Below are positions 8,857 to 18,798 of a DNA stretch of 64,000 nt, piece by piece. A program made the position numbers and the translations under genes. Numbering within the stretch: position 1 is the stretch's first letter; every line of letters starts with the position of its first letter. Under the pieces are notes generated by a model that saw only the letters and a program-made list of their open reading frames with translations, was not told the DNA's origin and did not search any database. This stretch comes from Enterococcus rivorum (GTDB lineage: Bacteria; Bacillota; Bacilli; Lactobacillales; Enterococcaceae): the NCBI RefSeq assembly GCF_001742285.1, contig NZ_MIEK01000067.1, positions 1 through 64,000 on the forward strand, written 5' to 3'.

Positions 8857-9098
8857 AAAAATTCCTCCTAAAATAGTTAGTTTAGACTTGTTTATTATAC
8901 ATGATAATGGAGGAAAGAGGAGCAATTTTGAATCATAAAATAGACTTTTTATTTTAAGGAATCGAAAGAGATTTCTCGCTAAAATGACAGTACGAGGACG
9001 ATTTGATTAATTTTTTTCTTAAAATTGTTGAATTGACAAGTGAAAAGGATGATTTTTTCTTCATTATTCAGTAGAATAGAAGAAGGAGGCGAGAGCTG

Positions 9099-9617
9099 AT
9101 GCACCAAATGTATGTAGATATTATTATAGATGCAATTATTGAGCAATATGAATCAGAAGAACATTTTTATACTGAGTATCTGGAAATTCAAGAAACTAGC
9201 TGGGAAAATTGGAAAAAAGGCAGAACTAATTTAGGTAGTGAAGAAATGCAGAAAGTAAAAAATCTGTTTACTGATTATGAATGGATGCTAACGCAAAAGA
9301 TACTTCGTCAAACAATTTTATTCCCTGAGAAAAGAAACATCGCTGTTTCTGAGTATAAACGTTTAAAAACAACAATTGCTAAAAAATGGTTACAAACCGG
9401 TGTAGGACTGGCTGAATTGATTCCAACCAAAAGTTTCAATGAAGAAGAGCATGATTTTATTGATTTAAAAGTGACTGTTTCATATGGCGAATGGGGATTT
9501 GATGATATTGTAACATTTAGATTACCGTCAACATTACAGCCGCAGCTAGAGGGATCAAAAGTGGAGTTATTGGATTGGGTAAATGAAAATTTGATGGGCA
9601 CATATGTTGGTGAATAA
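9099..9617 (+). CDS. Conserved hypothetical protein, 172 residues
   Basis: I do not recognise this protein. It is soluble, acidic and rich in Trp and Glu, with no signal peptide or membrane segment. The first ~60 residues are helical and contain SWENWKKGRTNLGSEEMQKVK, which resembles a short helix-turn-helix-like segment. The rest looks alpha/beta. AAGGAGG lies 9 bases upstream of the ATG, a very strong ribosome site. It heads a run of close same-strand genes (9099-11207): a membrane-anchored peptide, a glucosaminidase and a TIM-barrel-like protein, so a cell-envelope link is possible but unproven. Confidence 0.7.
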   Translation: MHQMYVDIIIDAIIEQYESEEHFYTEYLEIQETSWENWKKGRTNLGSEEMQKVKNLFTDYEWMLTQKILRQTILFPEKRNIAVSEYKRLKTTIAKKWLQTGVGLAELIPTKSFNEEEHDFIDLKVTVSYGEWGFDDIVTFRLPSTLQPQLEGSKVELLDWVNENLMGTYVGE

Positions 9618-9638
9618 AGGGTTAAGAGGAGTTTAAAA

Positions 9639-9833
9639 TTGAAACAATTACTTGGAATTTTATCCGTTATCATTGTTATCTTTGCTGTTATTTTTGTCTT
9701 TTTTGGTAAAAAAGATGAGAAAACAGAAAAAGTAGAACCGACACAAACAACGACTAGTAAAAAAATGGCAGAATCAGTAACAACAACTTCATCAGAAAAG
9801 TTGCAAGAAACTAGTGCAACATCAGGTGAATAA
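9639..9833 (+). CDS. Small membrane-anchored Thr/Ser-rich protein, 64 residues
   Basis: It starts at TTG 9639 behind AAGAGGAG. One hydrophobic segment (about residues 4-22) is followed by a Lys/Glu and then Thr/Ser-rich tail, so it is probably a single-pass protein with its low-complexity tail outside. It lies between the 172-residue hypothetical gene (21 bases) and the GH73 glucosaminidase gene (43 bases). No function recognised. The ribosome site, spacing and hydrophobic profile support it as a real gene. Confidence 0.6.
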   Translation: MKQLLGILSVIIVIFAVIFVFFGKKDEKTEKVEPTQTTTSKKMAESVTTTSSEKLQETSATSGE

Positions 9834-9876
9834 GTATTGTCTAAACGCAAGGAATATATAATAAAGTAGGGGAATT

Positions 9877-10497
9877 ATGAGTGTTCGAAAATATAAAAAA
9901 AGAAAAAATAATAAGCCAAGTTTACCTGCATTATTTGCTGGTTTATTGCTTGTTGGTGTACTGTTTGTATTTTCGCTATCTGTTTTGTCGGATTCTAATG
10001 AACCACAATTGATAAATGAAGAGCAGCAAAAAAAAGTATCAAAAGAAGAGTTTATTGGCAAGATTAGTCCCTATGCGCAGGAACTGCAGGCTTCTTATGG
10101 CGTCTTGCCAAGTATTATTATTGGTCAAGCAATATTGGAGTCTAACTGGGGGCAAAGTACTCTGGCAGCACAATACAATAATTTATTTGGTATTAAAGCT
10201 TATGGAGATCAGAAAAAAATTAACCTTGAAACAAAAGAATATGTCAACGAAGTATGGATAACTATCCAAGGTGATTTTAGAGTTTACAATACCTGGGAAG
10301 AATCCATGGACGATCATACTAAATTATTTATTAATGGCGTTACTTGGAATCCAAGACTTTATGATAAAGTTCTTTTAGCAACCAATTATAAAGAAGCAGC
10401 AAGGGCTCTACAAGAAGCAGGCTATGCCACAGATCCAACCTATGCAGAAAAAGTAATTGGTGTAATTGAAAGCTATAAATTGTATACTTATGATTAA
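9877..10497 (+). CDS. Membrane-anchored GH73 glucosaminidase (autolysin)
   Basis: 206 residues. A basic N-terminus (RKYKKRKNNKP) and one hydrophobic helix (about 18-38) give a type II anchor or uncleaved signal. From about residue 55 comes a GH73 beta-N-acetylglucosaminidase domain with GQAILESNWGQS (catalytic Glu), NNLFGIKA, the YNTWEESMDDH segment and AGYATDPTYAEKVI near the end. The enzyme cuts the glycan strands of peptidoglycan outside the membrane. It is a single-domain form with no LysM or SH3b wall-binding repeats, suggesting a septal or housekeeping hydrolase rather than the large secreted AtlA type. Confidence 0.88.
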   Translation: MSVRKYKKRKNNKPSLPALFAGLLLVGVLFVFSLSVLSDSNEPQLINEEQQKKVSKEEFIGKISPYAQELQASYGVLPSIIIGQAILESNWGQSTLAAQYNNLFGIKAYGDQKKINLETKEYVNEVWITIQGDFRVYNTWEESMDDHTKLFINGVTWNPRLYDKVLLATNYKEAARALQEAGYATDPTYAEKVIGVIESYKLYTYD

Positions 10498-10523
10498 TAG
10501 AACAAGTAAAGTGAGGAATAGTT

Positions 10524-11207
10524 ATGGGGGAAAAATGGGTTCCAGAAATTATGACACCACTGAAACAAGATATCGTTCGTGTACCAAAAATAATTAGTCA
10601 AGCTAGTGGTATTCGTATTTTTGGGAAGAGAATTAAATCGATTATTTTTACGACAGATATTGCGATTATCCGTAATACTGATGCTAATGCAGTTATTGCT
10701 GTTTATCCATTTACACCTCATCCAGCCATTACAAAAAGTATTATTGAAGCAGCTGATATTCCTGTTTTTTCAGGTGTAGGTGGAGGCTTAACTCAAGGAA
10801 TGCGTTCGGCTTATATGAGTTTATTTGCGGAAGCACAAGGCTCTATAGGGGTGGTTCTCAATGGGCCAACACCAATTGAAACGATTGAAATGGTTTGTGA
10901 AGTTGTAGATATTCCCGTAGTAAGCACAGTTACCTCGATTTATACACCAATTGAAGAAAAATTAAAAGCAGGCGTTACGATGATTAATATCAGTGCTGGC
11001 AAAGAGACGGCAGAAACCGTACGTTTTTTCCGAGAAAGATATCCCGAATTGCCAATTATTGCGACAGGTGGACCAACGGATGAATCTATTCAAGAAACAA
11101 TTGAAGCGGGTGCCAATGCGATTACCTATACACCGCCAACCAACGGGGAGCTGTTTAGTCATAAAATGGACAAATATCGAAAGCAAGAACGGTCAGAAAG
11201 TTACTAA
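10524..11207 (+). CDS. TIM-barrel-like protein of unknown function
   Basis: 227 residues, soluble. It shows features of a phosphate-binding beta/alpha barrel: repeated strand-helix units, GVGGGLTQG, GVTMINISAGKETAET and the late PIIATGGPTDESIQETIEAGANAITY, which resembles the phosphate-binding end of aldolase/KDPG-type or nicotinate-type barrels. I do not recognise a specific enzyme; relatives are often annotated only as hydrolase. It follows the glucosaminidase gene by 26 bases and probably ends that transcription unit. GTGAGGAATAG provides a ribosome site. Confidence 0.65.
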   Translation: MGEKWVPEIMTPLKQDIVRVPKIISQASGIRIFGKRIKSIIFTTDIAIIRNTDANAVIAVYPFTPHPAITKSIIEAADIPVFSGVGGGLTQGMRSAYMSLFAEAQGSIGVVLNGPTPIETIEMVCEVVDIPVVSTVTSIYTPIEEKLKAGVTMINISAGKETAETVRFFRERYPELPIIATGGPTDESIQETIEAGANAITYTPPTNGELFSHKMDKYRKQERSESY

Positions 11208-11232
11208 ATGTTCTGATTAAAAAAAATCATAG

Positions 11233-11260
11233 TTGCTTTTTTGTTCAATTAATGGATAAT
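11233..11260 (+). promoter_or_regulatory. Probable promoter of the xpt-pbuX leader
   Basis: TTGCTT (11233-11238) and GATAAT (11255-11260) are spaced by 16 bases. Transcription would begin near 11267, just before the purine aptamer. Confidence 0.55.
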
Positions 11261-11281
11261 AGTAGTATCACATTTTAAATA

Positions 11282-11346
11282 ACTTATATATGATCATAAT
11301 ATGGTTGATCGTCTCTACCCAACACCGTAAATGTTGGCCTATAAGT
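11282..11346 (+). promoter_or_regulatory. Purine (guanine-type) riboswitch aptamer
   Basis: The P1 stem is ACTTATA (11282-11288) with TATAAGT (11340-11346). In between are ATATGG, TCTCTACC, ACCGTAAATGT and a P3 stem ending in GGCCTAT. The discriminating base is the C of CCTAT (position 74 in the usual numbering), which pairs with guanine or hypoxanthine rather than adenine. It precedes xpt-pbuX, the classic guanine-riboswitch target. Confidence 0.93.
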
Positions 11347-11362
11347 AAAAAAGAGCGTAGAA

Positions 11363-11400
11363 GTCTTTTTTGCTTATGCAAAAATAGGCTTTTTTATTTT
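11363..11400 (+). terminator. Riboswitch-controlled terminator of xpt-pbuX
   Basis: The stem GTCTTTTTTGC (11363-11373) / GCAAAAATAGGC (11378-11389), loop TTAT, is followed by TTTTTTATTTT. The alternative antiterminator pairs ATAAGTAAAAAAG (11341-11353, which includes the 3' arm of P1) with CTTTTTTGCTTAT (11365-11377). Guanine binding should lock P1 and allow termination. Confidence 0.85.
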
Positions 11401-11453
11401 GCCTATTTTTGTAAAATTATCGTTAAATAAATTGATAAAGGGGTATCTAGTAA

Positions 11454-12035
<582 letters not shown>

Positions 12036-12037
12036 TT

Positions 12038-13345
12038 TTGCAGAGTAAAGAGAGTACAACGGATAAATCAGAAGAACAAAATGGTAAAGCAGCCATTTTA
12101 GGCTTGCAACATTTATTGGCTATGTATGCAGGCGCAGTTGCAGTTCCATTGTTGATAGGAACTGGTTTGAATTTTAATTCAGAGCAAATGACTTATTTAA
12201 TTTCAATTGATATTTTTATGTGCGGTATAGCGACACTTTTACAGCTAACAGTAAATAAATATTTTGGAATTGGTTTACCTGTTGTTCTAGGGTGTGCAAT
12301 CCAAGCAGTTGCTCCTTTAATTATGATTGGAACAGATAAAGGAGTCGGAGCAATCTATGGATCGATTATCGCTTCTGGACTTTTTATCGTTTTAATTGCT
12401 GGATTTTTTTCAAAGGTTAAAAAATTATTTCCTCCTTTAGTGACTGGAACGGTTATTACAGTGATTGGACTGACGTTAATTCCAGTTGCAGTTGAGAAAA
12501 TGGGTGGGGGGTTAAGTAAAAAACCTGATTTTGGTGAGCCTACTAACTTATTGTTGGCATTTGTAACAATTGCTTTGATTATTGTGATTCAAGTTTGGGG
12601 AAAAGGCTTTTTGAAGTCGATTGCTGTACTTGTTGGCTTGGTGGGAGGAACACTATTAGCAGCGTTGTTTGGAAAAGTTGATTTAGCACCCGTTGGATTA
12701 GCAACGTGGTTCCATTTTCCAAAACCCTTTTATTTTGGTACACCAACCTTTGATTTTTCATCCATTGTTTTGATGATAATCATTTCGATTGTAAGTATGG
12801 TAGAGTCTACAGGCGTTTATTTTGCCCTGGGGGATATTACAGGAAAAAAAGTTGATGAGGATGACTTGAAAAGAGGGTATCGAGCTGAAGGATTAGCCGT
12901 TATTTTAGGTGGGATTTTCAACACCTTCCCGTATACTGGTTTTTCTCAAAATGTTGGGTTGGTTCAATTATCAGGAATTAAAACGAGACGACCTATTTAC
13001 TTCTCAGCTTTTTTCTTAATTGTTTTAGGTTTATTACCGAAAGCGGGAGCGATGGCTCAAATAATTCCAGAACCCGTTTTAGGTGGAGGAATGTTAGTCA
13101 TGTTTGGAATGGTAGCTGTTCAAGGGATGAAAATGTTATCCAAAGTTGATTATGAAAATGACAAAAATCTTTTAATTATTGCTATTTCGATTGGCTTCGG
13201 ATTAGGGTTCACAGTGATGCCAGATTTATTTTACTTATTGCCTGAGACTCTTCGAATGTTTTTAGGGAACGGGATTGTAATGAGTAGTTTAACTGCAATT
13301 ATTTTAAATGTCTTATTTAACGGTTTAAAAAAGAAACTATCATAA
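12038..13345 (+). CDS. pbuX: Xanthine permease (NCS2 family)
   Basis: A 435-residue integral membrane purine permease with roughly 12-14 hydrophobic segments. NCS2 signatures include LGLQHLLAMYAGAVAVPLL near the N-terminus, VESTGVYFALGDI in the middle and FNTFPYTGFSQNVGLVQLSG, part of the substrate site. It would import xanthine with protons for the upstream xpt product. It begins at TTG 12038, with GAGGAGG located inside the end of xpt, so translation is probably coupled. A long hairpin terminator follows. Confidence 0.93.
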   Translation: MQSKESTTDKSEEQNGKAAILGLQHLLAMYAGAVAVPLLIGTGLNFNSEQMTYLISIDIFMCGIATLLQLTVNKYFGIGLPVVLGCAIQAVAPLIMIGTDKGVGAIYGSIIASGLFIVLIAGFFSKVKKLFPPLVTGTVITVIGLTLIPVAVEKMGGGLSKKPDFGEPTNLLLAFVTIALIIVIQVWGKGFLKSIAVLVGLVGGTLLAALFGKVDLAPVGLATWFHFPKPFYFGTPTFDFSSIVLMIIISIVSMVESTGVYFALGDITGKKVDEDDLKRGYRAEGLAVILGGIFNTFPYTGFSQNVGLVQLSGIKTRRPIYFSAFFLIVLGLLPKAGAMAQIIPEPVLGGGMLVMFGMVAVQGMKMLSKVDYENDKNLLIIAISIGFGLGFTVMPDLFYLLPETLRMFLGNGIVMSSLTAIILNVLFNGLKKKLS

Positions 13346-13363
13346 TATATAATTTAAATTCAG

Positions 13364-13412
13364 AAAAATGATTAAAGCAAAACTTAAAAAAGTTTGTGTT
13401 AATCATTTTTTT
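13364..13412 (+). terminator. Terminator of the xpt-pbuX operon
   Basis: The outer stem AAAAATGATTAA (13364-13375) / TTAATCATTTTT with an inner AAAACTT/AAGTTT pairing ends in a run of seven T. Confidence 0.75.
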
Positions 13413-13505
13413 GCTATTTCTTAAGTGCTGTCTATTTTTCCTTTAACATTTATAGCTTAAAGACGAATGATTAAGTTAAATAAATATTTATTATTCGATT
13501 TTACT

Positions 13506-13534
13506 TTGACAGTCAGAAAGTCCGCTGATAAAAT
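13506..13534 (+). promoter_or_regulatory. Promoter of purE-purK-purB
   Basis: TTGACA (13506-13511), a 17-base spacer and TAAAAT (13529-13534) form a strong sigma-70-type promoter. Upstream, inverted CGAAT (13464-13468) and ATTCG (13493-13497), each in an A/T-rich context, resemble degenerate Gram-positive PurR boxes. The promoter is seen; the PurR assignment is a weak inference. Confidence 0.75.
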
Positions 13535-13564
13535 ATAGATGAATTGATTGGAGAGGAGAATACT

Positions 13565-14053
13565 ATGTCAGTTTTAGTTTCAGTCGTTATGGGAAGCACT
13601 TCAGATTGGGAAACAATGAAGCATACTTGCGATAGTTTAGATGAATTAGGTGTAGAGTATGAAAAAAAAGTGGTATCAGCTCATCGAACCCCTGATTTAA
13701 TGTTTCAGTTTGCTGAGACAGCTAGAGAACGAGGAATTAAAGTGATTATTGCCGGTGCAGGAGGTGCTGCTCATTTACCAGGGATGATTGCGGCAAAAAC
13801 AACCTTGCCAGTTATTGGTGTCCCTGTCCAAACACAAACATTAAACGGATTAGACTCTTTACTATCTATCGTTCAAATGCCGGGAGGAGTACCAGTAGCG
13901 ACGACAGCCATTGGGAAATCTGGCGCAATTAACGCTGGTATACTTGCAGTAGAGATGCTTTCCATGTATGATATAAACTTAGCAGAGAAATTAGACTCAC
14001 GTCGTAAATTTCTTGAAAAAACCGTAATGGAAAGTAGTGATGAACTTGAATAA
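13565..14053 (+). CDS. purE: N5-carboxyaminoimidazole ribonucleotide mutase (PurE)
   Basis: 162 residues. PurE moves the carboxyl group of N5-CAIR to form CAIR, the sixth step of de novo purine synthesis. Class I motifs are [10 protein letters not shown] at the N-terminus, VVSAHRTP, and [14 protein letters not shown]. An upstream TTG is in frame, but the ATG at 13565 lies 7 bases after GAGAGGAG and matches the usual PurE start. It overlaps purK by 14 bases, indicating translational coupling. The promoter is TTGACA-N17-TAAAAT. Confidence 0.95.
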   Translation: MSVLVSVVMGSTSDWETMKHTCDSLDELGVEYEKKVVSAHRTPDLMFQFAETARERGIKVIIAGAGGAAHLPGMIAAKTTLPVIGVPVQTQTLNGLDSLLSIVQMPGGVPVATTAIGKSGAINAGILAVEMLSMYDINLAEKLDSRRKFLEKTVMESSDELE

Positions 14054-15170
14054 ACCACTATTACCTGGCCATACGATAGGGATTATTGGCGGAGGTCAAT
14101 TGGGCAAAATGATGGCACAAAGTGCAAAGGAAATGGGCTTTCGAGTAGGCATATTTGATCCTGTAAAGGATTGTCCTGCTGCTCAAGTGGCTGACTGGCA
14201 TCTACAGGCTGAATACACTGATGTAGAGGCTTTGAAAAAATTTGCAGAACGTTGCCAAGTGTTAACCTACGAATTTGAAAATGTGGATGTAGATGCTCTA
14301 ACAAAAATAGAAAACCTTGTAGCCATTCCACAAGGAACTGATTTATTGGCAATTACACAAGATCGTTTGATGGAAAAGTCTTTCTTAGAAGCAAACAACA
14401 TTGTAATAGCTCCATATTCAACCATTGTAAGTCCAACAGATATTCAAGATGCAATTGACGGCATAGGATTTCCGTGCGTCTTAAAAACGACAAGAGGTGG
14501 CTATGACGGCAAAGGGCAATTTGTTTTATATAGTAGTTCTGATTTAGCATCATCGATGAATTTGTTAAGACAAGGGACCTGTGTTTTAGAAGCTTGGATT
14601 CCATTTGAAAAGGAGATTTCAGTCGTTGTTTCTGGAAACGGGCAAGGAGATATAACTATTTTTCCAGTTGTAGAAAACATTCATAGAGAAAATATCTTAC
14701 ATGAAACAATTGCACCAGCAAGGATTAGTGGCGAAATTGCCGAAGAAGCTCAACGAATTGCTAAAATTATTGCAGAATGCGTGAATCTATCTGGAACACT
14801 AGCTGTTGAAATGTTCGTAACAAATGCTGGTAGTATCTACGTAAATGAGTTGGCACCTAGACCTCATAATACGGGACATTATACAATGGAAGCTTGTTCA
14901 ATAAGCCAATTTGATGCACATATTAGAGGAATTTGTAGCTGGCCTTTACCAAAAGAAGTCAAGTTACTTTCTAATGCTGTAATGGTAAATATTATCGGGG
15001 AAGAAGTCTATGAAACGATGGATATTATTTCAGATAAACCTGACTGGCATTTTCATTATTATGGAAAAGCTGAAGCTAAAGCAGGAAGAAAAATGGGACA
15101 TATCACAATATTGACAGAAGATATTTTTGAAACACTAGAAGATATTTACCAAACCAATATTTGGGATTAA
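14040..15170 (+). CDS. purK: N5-carboxyaminoimidazole ribonucleotide synthase (PurK)
   Basis: About 376 residues, an ATP-grasp enzyme that carboxylates AIR with bicarbonate and ATP to give N5-CAIR, the substrate of PurE. The N-terminal [22 protein letters not shown] is the PurK signature. Later come [13 protein letters not shown] (ATP binding), [27 protein letters not shown] and the C-terminal beta domain. The ATG at 14040 lies inside the end of purE; a GTG three bases earlier is also possible. It is the second gene of the purEKB operon. Confidence 0.95.
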   Translation: MNLNKPLLPGHTIGIIGGGQLGKMMAQSAKEMGFRVGIFDPVKDCPAAQVADWHLQAEYTDVEALKKFAERCQVLTYEFENVDVDALTKIENLVAIPQGTDLLAITQDRLMEKSFLEANNIVIAPYSTIVSPTDIQDAIDGIGFPCVLKTTRGGYDGKGQFVLYSSSDLASSMNLLRQGTCVLEAWIPFEKEISVVVSGNGQGDITIFPVVENIHRENILHETIAPARISGEIAEEAQRIAKIIAECVNLSGTLAVEMFVTNAGSIYVNELAPRPHNTGHYTMEACSISQFDAHIRGICSWPLPKEVKLLSNAVMVNIIGEEVYETMDIISDKPDWHFHYYGKAEAKAGRKMGHITILTEDIFETLEDIYQTNIWD

Positions 15171-15237
15171 TAAATAGTCGATTTCTTTAATAAAGGAATT
15201 TAGAACATTGAACTTTCAACGAAGAGGAGTATAAAAC

Positions 15238-16533
15238 ATGATTGATCGTTATACAAGACCAGAGATGGGGAAAATTTGGACCGATGAGAACCGTTATGCT
15301 GCATGGTTAGAAGTAGAGATTCTTGCAGATGAAGCGTGGGCGGAATTAGGAGAAATACCGAAAGAAGATGTTCAAAAAATAAGAGCCAATGCATCGTTTA
15401 ATGTTGAGCGGATTTTAGAAATTGAAGAATCAACAAGACATGATGTAGTTGCATTTACTCGTGCTGTTTCAGAAACTTTAGGTGAAGAACGGAAATGGGT
15501 TCACTACGGATTGACTAGTACGGATGTTGTTGATACAGCTTATGGTTACTTATTAAAACAAGCAAATGATATTTTACGCAAGGATTTGAAAAACTTTACC
15601 GCAATTGTTGGAGAAAAAGCAAAAGAATACAAAGATACCGTGATGATGGGAAGAACCCATGGTGTACACGCTGAACCGACTACTTTTGGGCTGAAATTAG
15701 CGTTGTGGTATTCAGAAATGAAGCGGAATGTAGAGCGTTTTGAACATGCTGCAAAAGGTGTAGAAGCAGGCAAAATTAGTGGCGCTGTTGGAACTTTTGC
15801 AAATATACCACCATTTGTCGAAGAGTATGTTTGTGAACATCTTGGTATCCGCCCACAAGAAATTTCAACTCAAGTATTACCTAGAGATCTACATGCAGAA
15901 TATGTCTCAGCAATGGCATTAATTGCTACAAGTATTGAAAAATTTGCAACTGAAATTCGTTCATTACAAAAGTCTGAAACGCGTGAAGTAGAGGAGTTTT
16001 TCGCAAAAGGACAGAAAGGTTCTTCAGCTATGCCACATAAACGTAATCCTATCGGATCGGAAAATATGACTGGGCTTTCACGTGTCATACGTGGTCATAT
16101 GATAACGGCTTATGAAAATGTAACATTGTGGCATGAAAGAGATATTTCACATTCATCAGCTGAAAGAATTATTATCCCTGATACAACTATTTTATTGAAT
16201 TACATGTTGAATCGCTTTGGCACGATTGTTAAAAATCTAACTGTATTCCCTGAAAATATGAAACGTAATATGGATGCAACATACGGTCTTATTTATAGTC
16301 AGCGCGTGTTGTTAAAATTAATTGATTGCGGGATGACAAGAGAAGAAGCATACGACTTGGTTCAACCTAAAACGGCTTATGCTTGGGACCATCAAACAGC
16401 TTTTCGACCATTACTAGATAAAGATGAAAAAATCACTTCTGTGTTATCAAAAGAAGATTTAGATGATGCTTTTGATTACCATTACCACCTTAAAAATGTA
16501 GATACAATCTTTGAAAGAGTTGGCTTAAATTAA
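15238..16533 (+). CDS. purB: Adenylosuccinate lyase
   Basis: A 431-residue member of the fumarase/aspartase superfamily. PurB releases fumarate from SAICAR in IMP synthesis and from adenylosuccinate in AMP synthesis. The superfamily signature [19 protein letters not shown] is near residue 260 and [14 protein letters not shown] (catalytic His) near residue 138. GAAGAGGAG precedes the ATG. It is separated from purK by 67 bases with no visible terminator, so it is probably in the same operon. A strong terminator follows. The rest of the purine pathway (purCSQLFMNHD) is not in this window. Confidence 0.96.
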   Translation: MIDRYTRPEMGKIWTDENRYAAWLEVEILADEAWAELGEIPKEDVQKIRANASFNVERILEIEESTRHDVVAFTRAVSETLGEERKWVHYGLTSTDVVDTAYGYLLKQANDILRKDLKNFTAIVGEKAKEYKDTVMMGRTHGVHAEPTTFGLKLALWYSEMKRNVERFEHAAKGVEAGKISGAVGTFANIPPFVEEYVCEHLGIRPQEISTQVLPRDLHAEYVSAMALIATSIEKFATEIRSLQKSETREVEEFFAKGQKGSSAMPHKRNPIGSENMTGLSRVIRGHMITAYENVTLWHERDISHSSAERIIIPDTTILLNYMLNRFGTIVKNLTVFPENMKRNMDATYGLIYSQRVLLKLIDCGMTREEAYDLVQPKTAYAWDHQTAFRPLLDKDEKITSVLSKEDLDDAFDYHYHLKNVDTIFERVGLN

Positions 16534-16536
16534 AAT

Positions 16537-16575
16537 AAGTTGAAATCCATGTTGTTCGTGGATTTCAACTTTTTC
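16537..16575 (+). terminator. Terminator of purEKB
   Basis: A near-perfect stem AAGTTGAAATCCAT (16537-16550) / TGGATTTCAACTT (16559-16571) is followed by TTTTCC. Confidence 0.85.
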
Positions 16576-16723
16576 CATCTTATACTGTCAATTTTTAAAG
16601 CTGAATTAAAAAAAATCTCGATTGTATCATTTGTATTTATTTAAAATATAGTTTATATATATGGATTAATCTTTCAAAATGAGTTATTTTAAATATAGAA
16701 TATTTTTTGAATAGAGGGATGAG

Positions 16724-17104
16724 ATGCTAGTAACTATTAAAGAAAAAAAGCCTGGTTTAAATAATTGTTCTGTTTTTACTATTGTAATCAATCAAAAAAA
16801 CTCTATGAAACTAGAAAAAGGAAAAAAGCGTAGCATTATTTTTAATAAATCTACAAGAATAAAAGTTAGGAAATTCTTTTTAGAAAGTAATGAAATTGAA
16901 GTGTCAAAAAGTTGTTTGTTAGAGATAAGTTTAAATAAATTTTGTCTAACATTCCAATCCCTATTAGTATGTATATTTCTTTATCTATTTTCTTTTTTTG
17001 GAGGAAGTATTGCAAAAATTATTTTTTCTTTATTAACAATATTTATCTGTTTTCACATGAAAAATAATTGGTACAGACTAGCGAAAGTGGAACAAAGAAG
17101 CTAA
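16724..17104 (+). CDS. Hypothetical protein with a C-terminal membrane hairpin
   Basis: 126 residues, not recognised. The first ~75 residues are basic and beta-rich, with LEKGKKRSIIFNKSTRIKVRKFF. They are followed by two adjacent hydrophobic stretches (about 76-95 and 97-112) and a short basic tail, giving a soluble N-terminal domain anchored by a hairpin. GAGGGATGAG is the ribosome site. It is a stand-alone gene between the purB terminator and an aldo/keto reductase gene. Its base composition is more AT-rich than its neighbours. Confidence 0.55.
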   Translation: MLVTIKEKKPGLNNCSVFTIVINQKNSMKLEKGKKRSIIFNKSTRIKVRKFFLESNEIEVSKSCLLEISLNKFCLTFQSLLVCIFLYLFSFFGGSIAKIIFSLLTIFICFHMKNNWYRLAKVEQRS

Positions 17105-17193
17105 AAAAAGTTTAATAATTACGTTTCCCATGAATTCAAGGGTTCGTAGTATAATAAAGAGAGACTGATTCTTTTAGAAAGGGTGAGAAGTAA

Positions 17194-18018
17194 ATGATAT
17201 TGAAAAAAACGAAAACGTTAACAAATGGAGTTGAGATGCCTAGTTTAGGATTGGGAGTCTGGCGAGTAGAAGATGGTGCAGAAGCTGTTGATTCAGTAAA
17301 GTGGGCGTTAGAGAATGGGTACAGGTTAATTGACACAGCAGCTGTTTATAAAAATGAAGAAGGAGTAGGCGAGGGAATTCGTCAATCTAGTGTTCCTAGA
17401 GAAAAAATATTTGTAACAACAAAATTATGGAATGCAGATCAAGGTTATGAATCTACACTTAAAGCGTTTGATACAAGTTTATCGAAATTGGGACTCGATT
17501 ATGTCGATTTGTATTTAATTCATTGGCCGGTAACAGGAAAGTACAAAGAATCTTGGAAAGCTATGGAAGAAATTTACAAAAGTGGCCGAGCAAAAGCGAT
17601 TGGTGTTTCTAACTTCCAAGAACATCACATTGAAGAGTTATTGGAAACTGCAACTGTCCACCCAATGGTAAACCAAATTGAGTTACATCCAACGATGAGT
17701 CAAGAACCCCTGAGAAACTATTTAAAAGAAAAGAAAATTCAAGTAGAGGCTTGGTCTCCTCTGGGGCAAGGAAAAACGTTATCAAATCCAAAATTGATTG
17801 AGATTGGTGAGAATTATGGAAAAAGTGCTGCTCAAATAATTTTACGTTGGCACCTACAGCATGATGTCATTGCAATTCCCAAGTCAGTACATCAAGAAAG
17901 AATAAAAGAGAACTTCAATATATTTGATTTTGAATTAACCTTAGAAGATATGGAACAAATCGATGCTTTAAATGAAAATAAACGAATAGGTCCAGATCCG
18001 GATAACTTTGATTTCTAA
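17194..18018 (+). CDS. Aldo/keto reductase
   Basis: A 274-residue NADPH-dependent aldo/keto reductase of the 2,5-diketo-D-gluconate reductase/glyoxal reductase (YvgN-like) type. The catalytic set is visible: Asp and Tyr in DTAAVYKNE, Lys in VTTKLWN and His in LIHWPVTG. The C-terminal [21 protein letters not shown] binds the NADPH phosphate. The likely role is detoxifying or reducing aldehydes and alpha-dicarbonyls; the physiological substrate is unknown. AAAGGGTGAG lies before the ATG and TATAAT at 17150-17155. A perfect 19-bp terminator stem follows. Confidence 0.9.
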   Translation: MILKKTKTLTNGVEMPSLGLGVWRVEDGAEAVDSVKWALENGYRLIDTAAVYKNEEGVGEGIRQSSVPREKIFVTTKLWNADQGYESTLKAFDTSLSKLGLDYVDLYLIHWPVTGKYKESWKAMEEIYKSGRAKAIGVSNFQEHHIEELLETATVHPMVNQIELHPTMSQEPLRNYLKEKKIQVEAWSPLGQGKTLSNPKLIEIGENYGKSAAQIILRWHLQHDVIAIPKSVHQERIKENFNIFDFELTLEDMEQIDALNENKRIGPDPDNFDF

Positions 18019-18030
18019 TTCTATTTGATC

Positions 18031-18078
18031 TAAAAACATGAAAAAACAGGGATTTAACTCTGTTTTTTCATGTTTTTA
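18031..18078. terminator. Perfect bidirectional terminator
   Basis: A 19-bp perfect stem, from TAAAAACATGAAAAAACAG (18031-18049) to its complement at 18060-18078, sits between convergent genes. It includes the stop codon of the leftward gene (18076-18078). Confidence 0.9.
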
Positions 18079-18798
18079 TAGTTTATTAACAAAATAATCA
18101 AAAAGAGCTAGTTCTTTCGACGAATGCTCAAACCTAAGCTCAGGATGCCATTGCACGCCTAGCATTCTATGGCTATTTTTACTAAACTCAATACCTTCAA
18201 TAATACCATCTGCTGCCCATGCTGTTGCAACTAAGTCCTTACTTAAATCTTTAATACCTTGATGATGGTAAGAGTTGACCAAGCACGTTTCACCAATGAT
18301 AGTTCCTAACATACTTTTTTCTTCTATTTTAATTGTGTGGGTTGCATACTTTGGTTGAGTAGGTTGTTGGGCGTGTTTAATTTTCCATGCTGAATAGAGG
18401 GAAAGATCTTGATATAATGTACCACCAAGTGCAACATTTAATAATTGCATTCCTCTACAAATAGCAAAAATAGGTTTTTGTTGTTTCATCGCTTCCTGAA
18501 TAAGTGATATTTCAAAAAGATCACGTTCTTTATTGGTTTCTCCTAATTTCGGGTGTGGTTCTTCACCGTATAAATCTGGAGCAATATCTTGACCACCAGT
18601 CAATAAAAGTTTGTCTACAATAGAAATATATTTTTCAGCAGAATGAGGATCGTTAATTGGAATTACTAGTGGCGTTCCTCCAGCTTCCTTGATTGCTGAA
18701 ACAGTTCCTTGTGGTGTATAGGTAACAGGTTCTCCATAAAATGCTTCTACAGAGTGGGAAAGTTTATTTCCAGAAATACCTATTATTGGCTTATTCAT
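18076..18798 (-). CDS. Gamma-glutamyl-gamma-aminobutyrate hydrolase family protein (class I GATase-like)
   Basis: A 240-residue member of the PuuD/peptidase C26 group of class I glutamine-amidotransferase-like hydrolases. The nucleophile is Cys in FAICRGMQLLNVALGG, and the His and Glu of the triad are in VQWHPEL. LLTGGQDIAPDLYGE forms the oxyanion side. Such enzymes hydrolyse gamma-glutamyl amides, for example gamma-Glu-GABA in putrescine breakdown, but no putrescine genes are nearby. A paralogue with the same motifs is encoded at 60334-61044. A single-gene unit. Confidence 0.85.
   Translation of the reverse strand: MNKPIIGISGNKLSHSVEAFYGEPVTYTPQGTVSAIKEAGGTPLVIPINDPHSAEKYISIVDKLLLTGGQDIAPDLYGEEPHPKLGETNKERDLFEISLIQEAMKQQKPIFAICRGMQLLNVALGGTLYQDLSLYSAWKIKHAQQPTQPKYATHTIKIEEKSMLGTIIGETCLVNSYHHQGIKDLSKDLVATAWAADGIIEGIEFSKNSHRMLGVQWHPELRFEHSSKELALFDYFVNKL

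Noticed and set aside
9308-9850. 180-residue minus-strand ORF opposite the hypothetical genes
   Set aside because: Antisense shadow of two genes with better ribosome sites and codon use; no recognisable protein.
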